From an uncultured Verrucomicrobia subdivision 3 bacterium (GTDB lineage Bacteria; Verrucomicrobiota; Verrucomicrobiia; Limisphaerales; UBA11358), in contig CAIXBQ010000035.1 of the NCBI GenBank assembly GCA_903917705.1, forward strand, positions 1 through 40,221: a stretch of DNA of 40,221 bases, read 5' to 3'. The position numbers and the translations under genes are program-made. Shown piece by piece: positions 16,597 through 24,200 of the stretch (its first letter is position 1; the number at the start of each line of letters is the position of its first letter). The notes below the pieces were generated by a model. It did no database searches. It saw nothing but the letters and a program-made list of their open reading frames with translations, and was not told where the DNA came from.

Positions 16597-17978
16597 TTGG
16601 TTCTCCTGGCCCGGGCGGTTTCAAATAGCGCCTGCAAACGCGAGCCAAGGGCCGGCAATAGGGCATCACAAACGGGAGGAATTTCAAGCTCGATTGCGGG
16701 GATCCCAAGCCGCAGCCGGACCATGGCGCGGATGATTTCGCCTTCGCGGGCGCAATGGCTCGCGCCGGGAATGCGCGAAACGACCACGACCTCGGCCCGG
16801 CTCGCCTGGCATTCGCGGACGATGCGCGCGCCGCGGTCGGCGGTGGGCCCGGCCATCGGATCGGCCAGCGCGCTGCGGGCGAGCGCCTCCAAGGGCGGCA
16901 GATTCTCGGGAATCAAATCCAGCGCATGCGAGAACATGAAATCCGAGCCGCAGATGCGTCCGCCCAGTTCTTCCAGCAGATTCATCGCGCGCAGATCCGC
17001 AACCGGATTCACCCAGTAAGTCCGCACCGCCTGCGCGTTGACACTGAACCGGCCTAGCCGGATGCGGGCCTGCGCCTCGGCCAGCAAGGCATCGAGCACG
17101 ACGATGGTTTCCGCACGATCGGAGCAGAAATGGATGGCGAGCATTTCCGCCACCAGCATCTCCAACGCGGGCAGCGGGGCGGCGGGCGCAGCATAGACGG
17201 ATTTCCGCAGCGCGCCGAGCCGGCGGCGCACTTGATTGGCAATGCGGATGCCGTTTGCCAGCAAATCATCATCCAGTGTTTCCCCCGCCAGGCCGCCGAG
17301 CGCTTCGCCAACGCGCTGTAGTTCCGACTGCACACAGTCCACCTGGATTTTTGGCGCCGCCAGATTCCCAGGAAGGTCACAAACGGGTTCGGCGGCGGCG
17401 GGCGGGCGGCGGCGCGGGATTTCCCACCACAAAATCGCATGCCCGAGGTGTTCCAACCGTTGCGCGATGGCGGAAAAATCGTCACAGACCGCGCCGGTGC
17501 TGCACACCAGCAAATCCGGCTTTGGAAAATGTTCGCCGTTCTCGAAGGCCGGCAACATCGCGCGCACTGGACAAAACGAGGCGTCAACGCCCATTGCTTC
17601 GGCCTGCTGCAACAGCCGGTCGCTGCATTCCATGAGGCACGGCGTCCACCACGCGCCGTCGGGATAAAACGCCCTCAGGCCCGGCAGCGAATACGCCATG
17701 ACCGGCACGGTGCCGAGGTCCTTCATCGTGCCGACTATCTTTTCGCCGCCGGCGCGGGCCCGATGCAGCCGCTCGTTTTCCGTCAGCAAAAAATTCCAGA
17801 GCCGGAGCGCGGCCGGCGAGTTATCGAACTGAAGTTGTTCCAGTCGATAATCTTTTCCGCGGACGACGTGGCGACGCAACGGGCCGCCGTAAGCCGGTTC
17901 GCGCAGGCCGTTCCGCTGTAATTCCTCGTAACGGTCATCCCACCCGGACAAATCCAGTTTGCGCGGCGCGACATTCAT
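16593..17978 (-). CDS. 2-hydroxyacyl-CoA dehydratase-like large subunit
   Basis: 461 residues, close to HgdA-type subunits. Clustered cysteines in the first half (WTPCLMEC, ASFCPVRAML, LVCSTGAVCDD) resemble the Cys ligands of the dehydratase [4Fe-4S] cluster, with CSTGAVCDD like the family's S-x-C-D segment. The second half has a further C-terminal domain with VVVSRIPGASHC and IPAIELEIPP. It overlaps neighbours on both sides by ATGA, and the next gene upstream is a shorter homologue, so the two look like an alpha/beta pair served by the activator. No acyl-CoA transferase or other acyl-CoA enzyme is nearby, so the substrate need not be a CoA ester. Function unknown. Confidence 0.82.
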   Translation of the reverse strand: MNVAPRKLDLSGWDDRYEELQRNGLREPAYGGPLRRHVVRGKDYRLEQLQFDNSPAALRLWNFLLTENERLHRARAGGEKIVGTMKDLGTVPVMAYSLPGLRAFYPDGAWWTPCLMECSDRLLQQAEAMGVDASFCPVRAMLPAFENGEHFPKPDLLVCSTGAVCDDFSAIAQRLEHLGHAILWWEIPRRRPPAAAEPVCDLPGNLAAPKIQVDCVQSELQRVGEALGGLAGETLDDDLLANGIRIANQVRRRLGALRKSVYAAPAAPLPALEMLVAEMLAIHFCSDRAETIVVLDALLAEAQARIRLGRFSVNAQAVRTYWVNPVADLRAMNLLEELGGRICGSDFMFSHALDLIPENLPPLEALARSALADPMAGPTADRGARIVRECQASRAEVVVVSRIPGASHCAREGEIIRAMVRLRLGIPAIELEIPPVCDALLPALGSRLQALFETARARRTK

Positions 17979-18937
17979 TGCAACGTCTCCACGAAAGCCT
18001 GGATCCGGGTAAGGTCGCGCGCCGAAAAGCCGGTGGCCTCGTCTGCCTCAAGTTGCAAGACCGGCAGGCCAAAGGTTTTGCGCAAGGTATGTGCCTCGGC
18101 CCTCCACAGATCGCAGCCGGTGAACAGCCAAAGCACAATGCCACGTACCTCCCGCGCTGCCAATCGCGGCTTTAGCCAGGAATAAAGCCGTGTGTTTGGC
18201 CGCTGGAACACATCAACCATGTGGTCGTGGTAACCGCGAACCAGCGCGTCGAAGGGATTTGTGCCGGCCGCCCAATCAAATGACGGTGACAGGCTGCGCT
18301 CGCCAGTCTTGGTGGCGTTAAAAACCACGCGGCCGCCGGCAGCTTCAATTTCGTCCAGCAATTTCCAGTGCGGCGGGAGGAACGGACCACCGACCAGAGC
18401 GAGCGCAACCGGATTGCCTTGTGCGTCCGGTGGTGGCGGCGAATATTCGCCATCCCAATGAAATCGCGACACCGCTTCGGCAAACCCGCGCGGGGAAGTG
18501 GTGGTTGCGGATTCGAGCAGACGCTGGCGCGTCGCGTTGGATTGCATCAATTCCTGCCGCAAGGTTGCCGCCGCCGGCGCGTGTCCGCCGATGGCCAGGA
18601 GGAATCGCCCCAGCCGTTCCAGTTCGGCACGATAAATCTGCTTAGCCGCTAGTGTCTCCGTTGCTGGCAGATTGAACAGAAAATCGCGCTCCAGGCCGTG
18701 AAGCTGCGCGGTGTCAAAACCGCGGCGCATCTGGTCGCAGGCTGTCGAGAATATCACAACAGAATCTGTCGCAGTTTCGGCGAACCGAACTGCCGCCTCG
18801 GCGAACGCGCAGACACCGGCAGACAGCGGCGACCCGCCGGAATGGAAGCTTTCCGACGCCCAGATACCGCGCGGGATCAGCCCGTGCGCCCGAATCCATT
18901 CGGCGGGAATCCACGGACTGGTGAGGAACACGTCCAT
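17975..18937 (-). CDS. 2-hydroxyacyl-CoA dehydratase-like small subunit
   Basis: 320 residues, shorter than the roughly 380 of HgdB. It begins in family style (MDVFLTSPWIPAEWIRAHGL, then IPRGIW) and has three conserved-looking cysteines, in SAGVCAFAEAA, FSTACDQMRRG and WLFTGCDLWRAE; these suit the ligands of a single iron-sulfur cluster. The last segment (GLPVLQLEAD) matches the family's C-terminal strand before a helical 'R..AF.E.L' tail. It overlaps the large subunit by ATGA and follows the methyltransferase by 13 bp. Probably the beta partner of the 461-residue protein. Confidence 0.82.
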   Translation of the reverse strand: MDVFLTSPWIPAEWIRAHGLIPRGIWASESFHSGGSPLSAGVCAFAEAAVRFAETATDSVVIFSTACDQMRRGFDTAQLHGLERDFLFNLPATETLAAKQIYRAELERLGRFLLAIGGHAPAAATLRQELMQSNATRQRLLESATTTSPRGFAEAVSRFHWDGEYSPPPPDAQGNPVALALVGGPFLPPHWKLLDEIEAAGGRVVFNATKTGERSLSPSFDWAAGTNPFDALVRGYHDHMVDVFQRPNTRLYSWLKPRLAAREVRGIVLWLFTGCDLWRAEAHTLRKTFGLPVLQLEADEATGFSARDLTRIQAFVETLQ

Positions 18938-18950
18938 TGGCGCGCCCCCC

Positions 18951-19757
18951 TTATCGGCCGTTTTCCGCTACGACAAGGCCCTGGATAATTTTCCCGGCCT
19001 GGGCGAGGGATTGGATGAATTTCATTTCGCCAACCAGCACCGCCGCCAGTGCCGTGTCGAAGCCGATAATTTTCAGCGCGTCATAGGTGAGTTGTTTCTC
19101 GATCATGTCGAGATAAAGCGGCATGGCGGCGGCAAAGCGACCGGTATCCTGCTCCACAAGCACGGTGCAGCCATTATTATTCAGCAGTTCCTGATATTCG
19201 CCGAGCGTAAGCAGGTTCGGAAATTTCATGAAGCCGAGAAACCGTGCGGCTTCGACGGTGGTCAATCTGGCCGGGCCTTCCATCCAGTCGGTAAAAGCAA
19301 TTTTGCCGCGCGGTTTGACAAGTCGCACGGCTTCGGCAATCAATTTTATTTTATCTTCGACGTAGCACCACGCATCTTCGCCCCAGACGAAGTCGAGCCG
19401 GCCGGCCGGCAGACCGGTGGCGCAGACGTTGTTTTCGACGAAGGCTACCTTGTCCGCCAGGCCTTCGGCGGCGGCTCGCTGGCGGCCGAGTTGCAGCATC
19501 GCTGGTGTGGCGTCCACGCCAGTCATGTGAGCAACGTTTAGAAAACGCACGAGAAACCGCATTCCCGCACCGGTGCAGCAACAGAGGTCAATCCCGCGCG
19601 AGCCGGCGGCAATACCCGCCCGCTGCGCGAGATCCATTGAGGACTGGAAGCCGCCGATGTGAATCTGCTCGCCCATGAGCAGTTCCCAGAGCCGGCCTTC
19701 AGGGCCGGAATAAACGGATTGGACGTCGGCCAGATGGATGTTTGGCGCTGTTTTCAT
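18951..19757 (-). CDS. Class I SAM-dependent methyltransferase
   Basis: 268 residues. Motif I reads GIDLCCCTGAGMRFL, a Cys-rich variant of the usual D-x-G-x-G-x-G, followed by MTGVDATPAML (acidic loop), FVENNVCATGLP and DFVWGEDAWCYVED. The body resembles small-molecule methyltransferases such as glycine/sarcosine N-methyltransferases, including GKIAFTDWMEGP. Substrate unknown. The start overlaps the YjiM-like stop as ATGA, so it is made together with the iron-sulfur reductase components. Three consecutive cysteines beside the SAM site are unusual and may matter for a soft ligand such as selenium or arsenic; that is speculation. Confidence 0.87.
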   Translation of the reverse strand: MKTAPNIHLADVQSVYSGPEGRLWELLMGEQIHIGGFQSSMDLAQRAGIAAGSRGIDLCCCTGAGMRFLVRFLNVAHMTGVDATPAMLQLGRQRAAAEGLADKVAFVENNVCATGLPAGRLDFVWGEDAWCYVEDKIKLIAEAVRLVKPRGKIAFTDWMEGPARLTTVEAARFLGFMKFPNLLTLGEYQELLNNNGCTVLVEQDTGRFAAAMPLYLDMIEKQLTYDALKIIGFDTALAAVLVGEMKFIQSLAQAGKIIQGLVVAENGR

Positions 19758-20905
19758 GATGATTGTTTTTCGCGGATGGTTTCGAAAAGTGCTTCGACGC
19801 GAGCGGAAATTCGCGCGGAGTCCGACGGCGAATAGTCCGTCGTGATTTTCAGATAGGGCAGTTGCAATTCATCCTCGGCCAGCTTGCGGACGTGGAAAGA
19901 TTCGATGTCGTAGGTGAGGCACGCCTGCCAGACGAGTTCGATGACGCAGTGCGGCCGGAATTTCGCCGCGAGCGTGCGCAGCATTTCAAACCGGCGGGTG
20001 TTCGGCGTCATCACCGAGCAGGGCAAATGGTGATATTTCTTTGCGATCGCGCGAACCGGGTCTGCTTCGTCCAAGTCCACGTCGTCGAGAATTGGCTTGA
20101 GGCCGGTGCAATTTTCCATCGCCACAACGACCGCCCCCGCGGCTTCGATCAGTTCCAGCACGCGCTCCGCGCCATGGACAATCGGCACGCCGGTCAACAG
20201 CACGCGGATTTCGGATTTCCGGGGCTGGCGCTGTTGTTGGTTAAAAAAGTTGAGCGCGTTTTCATACTGCTGCAAATCTGCTTCCATGCCAGAAATAATG
20301 CTTTTCAATTCGATTAGCTGCCGCCCTGTGAGCGGCGGATGATCACGCGTCATCAGGTCCGCCAGCTGTCGGCGCAAACCGCGCTCGCGGTTCATCAGCC
20401 GACATGCGGCGCGGAGTTTTTCATCGGTGATTTGTGTGTGAAATTGATTTTCGAGATGCGCCTTGAACTTGCGGACTTCCTGCACCCAATGCTCAAGCGC
20501 GTCCGGTTCGCCGGCTTTTTGCGGCAGTTCGAGCACATACATCGCCCTAGTGGGGCTCATCAGCTCGAACATTTTCTTTTTCCCGTCGCACGTTGTCTCG
20601 GCGACGATCAGATCCGCCCGGTTCAGAAATGGGTTTTTCCCGGTAGCGTGATAGCCGAAGGTGGATTTGATCAGCGGACACAGATTGGCGGGCAGAACCT
20701 GCTCCGCGGCGGGAATGGTCGCCGCCGAGCCGCCGCACAGGCAGACCGGCAGGGCTCCGGCAGCCAGGATGATTTCGCGCGGGGTGAATTCGCACATAAT
20801 ACCCACCACAGGCTGGCCTTTCCCTTTGGCGATCTCAACAAAGTCCTGACAGTGCTCGATCATGTCGGCAAACCAAGCTAAAGGATTTGCTGCACCATCG
20901 AACAT
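19754..20905 (-). CDS. YjiM-like / double-cubane-cluster-type protein
   Basis: About 383 residues from the ATG at 20905 (MFDGAANPLAW), preferred over the upstream 20950 because its length then matches E. coli YjiM and GAGAG lies upstream. Hallmarks shared with YjiM are GIMCEFTPREIILAAGALPV, LPANLCPLIKSTFGY, ETTCDGKKKMFE, VAMENCTGLKP, WQACLTYDIES and TDYSPSD. Relatives characterised as double-cubane cluster proteins hold an [Fe8S9] site and reduce small molecules using ATP through a YjiL-type activator; such an activator is encoded in this operon. The physiological substrate is not known. First gene of the operon, downstream of an inverted repeat at 20956. Confidence 0.92.
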   Translation of the reverse strand: MFDGAANPLAWFADMIEHCQDFVEIAKGKGQPVVGIMCEFTPREIILAAGALPVCLCGGSAATIPAAEQVLPANLCPLIKSTFGYHATGKNPFLNRADLIVAETTCDGKKKMFELMSPTRAMYVLELPQKAGEPDALEHWVQEVRKFKAHLENQFHTQITDEKLRAACRLMNRERGLRRQLADLMTRDHPPLTGRQLIELKSIISGMEADLQQYENALNFFNQQQRQPRKSEIRVLLTGVPIVHGAERVLELIEAAGAVVVAMENCTGLKPILDDVDLDEADPVRAIAKKYHHLPCSVMTPNTRRFEMLRTLAAKFRPHCVIELVWQACLTYDIESFHVRKLAEDELQLPYLKITTDYSPSDSARISARVEALFETIREKQSS

Positions 20906-20955
20906 GGTGTTCTCTCGGAGGCCAGCGGCGCTACACATAATGCGGAACAAGACCT

Positions 20956-20990
20956 TTGCCTTTCTTTACTATAAAGGCAAGCTTGTCAAA
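20956..20990 (-). promoter_or_regulatory. Inverted repeat in the promoter region of the YjiM operon
   Basis: TTGCCTTT (20956-20963) and AAAGGCAA (20973-20980) form a perfect 8-bp inverted repeat with a 9-base spacer. On the minus strand a TATAGT hexamer lies within it, and a TTGACA-like hexamer is at 20990-20985, though their spacing is short for one promoter. The position about 50 bp before the start suggests an operator. Confidence 0.45.
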
Positions 20991-21242
20991 CCATAATAAA
21001 TCTAACCAGCTGGCACCCCTGATAAAATCAGGCGCTTCGCGAGTCCTCCAAAGCCAATATTGTTGTTCGCCCAACGCTTATGCCGTTGAAATTTTTAGAA
21101 TCGGTGGAGACACCCCCCTGCCTGCTGCACGCCCCCCCCAGTCGCCATTGTTTTGAATTCCAGCCCTTCGGATCTTTCTCGATTTGATGAAACCGCTGGC
21201 GATCGGAGTCTCGCGCAACGTGTTCGTTCAACCACCCAACTT
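20991..21242. other. Intergenic region
   Basis: With the promoter segment to its left, this forms the gap between the YjiM-operon start and the end of the metalloprotease gene. No credible gene is seen. It contains long C runs near 21110-21140 and no clear terminator. Confidence 0.4.
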
Positions 21243-24200
21243 TTAATATGTCATCACACGGTAGAAACGCTGGTTGAAATTGGTCATTTGAAAATCGGTG
21301 AACTGGAAGACCCCGTTGACGTCCGCCGTATTGGTTGCCACCGGAATCCAATTCACCGGCGGCAGGTTCGTTGCCGACAGCAGCACGTAAATCTGTCCCG
21401 CCGTGCCCGTGCCGCCCAAGGTGAACACAGCCGGGCTGCCACCCAAGTTTGTGATCACCGGCGGCGACTGCGCCACAAAGTTGGCACTGACGCTGATGTG
21501 GTTGGTCACATTCACGTCCCTGCGCGGGTTGGCCGTCAAGCCGTCGCTCCAGTCCGTGAACCGGTAGCCGCTGTTCGCCACGGCGGTCACGGCGCTGCCG
21601 CCGGTGTTGTAGCTGACGGTCTGCGGATTGAGGCCACTGATGCTTCCATTGCTGCCCGCCGTGTAGGTCAAAGTGTAAGTGTTCCACTGCACCGCGAGAA
21701 TGCCGTTGGTGGCGAGCGTGTTTGTGTTCCAAGTCAGGCCGGCGGCGAGTGCGGGCAGATTAAAATTCGCGAAGCCACCGTTCCAGCCGCCGGCACTGAA
21801 CAATTTGAAGCTGTCGCCGACGGCGAGCGCATTCGTGCCGATATTGGTCACGGTGAGCAAGCCGCCCTGGGTCAAGGTTCCGGCGATGAATACCAGGTCA
21901 TTGGTCGGTCCGCCGCCATTTTTGACCAATTCCATCAAGGTTCGGCTACCGCCGAACAGGGTCACATTGTTGCTGATAGTGAACCGCCCAATGCCGCCAT
22001 TGCCGGGAACGAGCGTGCCGCCGTTCTGCACGGTGGCCGCGCCGCAGATTATTCCCGCGCCGCCGAGCGCGGCATTGGTGGCGACGAAGACGGTGCTGGA
22101 GGTGTTCGTGGTCAGCACGCCATTGACGAGCAGCGTGCCGCTGCTGATGGTCGTTGTACCGGTATACACATTCGTCCCGGTTAGCGTAAGCGTTCCCGTA
22201 CCGATTTTGATGAGGTTCAACGTGCGGCTTAGTCCCGCCCGATAACCCAGCACACCGGAGTAAACCGTGTTGCTGGACTGATTCAGGGAAAGCGTGCGCG
22301 CAGCAGTCGCGTTACCCCAATCCACCCGCACCTGCCCAGTGCCGGTCAAATTGCCGAACGTGGCCGTGCCACCATCGAAGGCATTGCCCAGCACGAGGTC
22401 GCCGCCGGCCAAATCCAAGTCCGGCGATCCGTCCTCAAAGCCGGTTGCCGTGTCCAAAACTAACAAGCCGCCGGCGACGCGCACGGTGCCGCTGAAGGCG
22501 GAGGCATTTGCTCCCGACAACTGCAAATTGTTCGCGCCTGATTTCAGAAACAAACCGGACCCGAAGAAGGCATTGACTGCGGTAATAGCGCGCGTGCCGG
22601 CGGCGGTGTTCCACTCGACGGCGGCATTATTGGTGACGGGGCCAAGGCCGAGGCTGGCGATGGCGTTGGTGAGCTTGAGCGTGCCGGCGCTGACGGACTT
22701 GCCGCCGGCGCCGGTGTTGGTACCGCTCAAAGTCAGCGTGCCCATGCCATTTTTGACGAAGCCCGCGCCCTTGATGCTGGCGCTGATGGCCGCGTCACCA
22801 TTGACCATAATGACTGCCATGCCGGAAAAGTTCAACGCGCCGGCCCCGCCGGCAATATTGTAGATGCCGCCGTTATTTTGGTTGAACACCATTTCCACCG
22901 GGGCCACGTCGTTGGTGATCGTCACAGTGCAATTGGTTGCCGTGCCGGCACCAAAGAGCGCTACGAGGTTATTCGTCCACAGGGTGTTGGTGAACCCGTT
23001 CCACCAGTTGGCCGAAGCCGAGCCCCAATTACCGTTGCCATCTTGCGCGCTGGAAACGCCAGCCCCGGCGTCCCACACGAGTCCGTTGGTGCCGACCACG
23101 CTGACGTTGACGAGGTTCGTGCTGCTGTGCAAAGGATACAAGCCGCCATAACCGGAGTCTTGCACGGCGACTGTCAGCGTGAAATTCGCCACGGTTGCAT
23201 TGCTGATGAGCGTGTTGTCCGCCACCGCAAGAATACCGGAGCTGGGGTCGAGGGTGAAGGTGTTATTGGTATTGCCGCCGATAAGCTTGAACGTAAGCGC
23301 ATCCAGCGGGCTGTCTGCGGCCGTGATATCGCCGACCAGCGAGCTGTTGGCTGCGCTGCGAATCACGCCGAACGCCTGAGCGCCAATTTGCGGCGGATAA
23401 TTCAAATCCACCGGCTGGAGATTCGCGCCGGGAATTACATTGGTGACGCCGCTACCGGGTACCAGCCAGCCAACGCCAACGTGGTCACCGCCGCCCCCCT
23501 CTTTTTGGAGCGCCTCTATATAGTAGCGCTGGCCTGCGACCAGATTTGTAATCACGGCGGATGTTTGTGAGGCATAAGTGCTCCACACGTTTTGGCTGGT
23601 GTAACTGGCAACTGAAGCGATGACCCCGGCGTTAGCCGCGTTCGTGTCGCGGCTGAATTTCAACTGGCTGCTGTCGTCAGACGCTATGAAAAACTGATAA
23701 TCGCCGGTCATGGAAGGCACCAGATAGGCACGGATGCGCGAGCCGTAGTTGTCCGCCACATCGGCCGCCGACGCGAAACTGCCCAGGGCCACCAGCGCAT
23801 CAGGCTTGACCGGATATTTTGCGTTGCCGGTGAGGTCACTAACCTGTGTGCCGCTGCCGATCGCGTTGAACATTTCCCGCTGCACCGACGTGGCGGTGAC
23901 CACCCCGGCCCCGACGATGGATAACGCGACAGTGTTTGTGCCGGACAAGGGCGGCATGCCGTTATCGGTGGTGCGGACGGACAGGGAGATATTTGTGGTG
24001 ACGCTCGCGGCGAGCGCCGTGTCGCTGGCGACGGTAATCCAGCCGTTGCTAGCAATGTCAAAAATGCCGGCGGCGTTACCGGCGACAATGGCAAAGGTGT
24101 GGGTGTCGTTGGTGTTCATGTCGGTCACCGTCACCTGTCCTGCTAGCGCGCCGGTTATGGCGTCACGGTGAACTAGGTTGGTAAAGCCGATAACGTGCGG

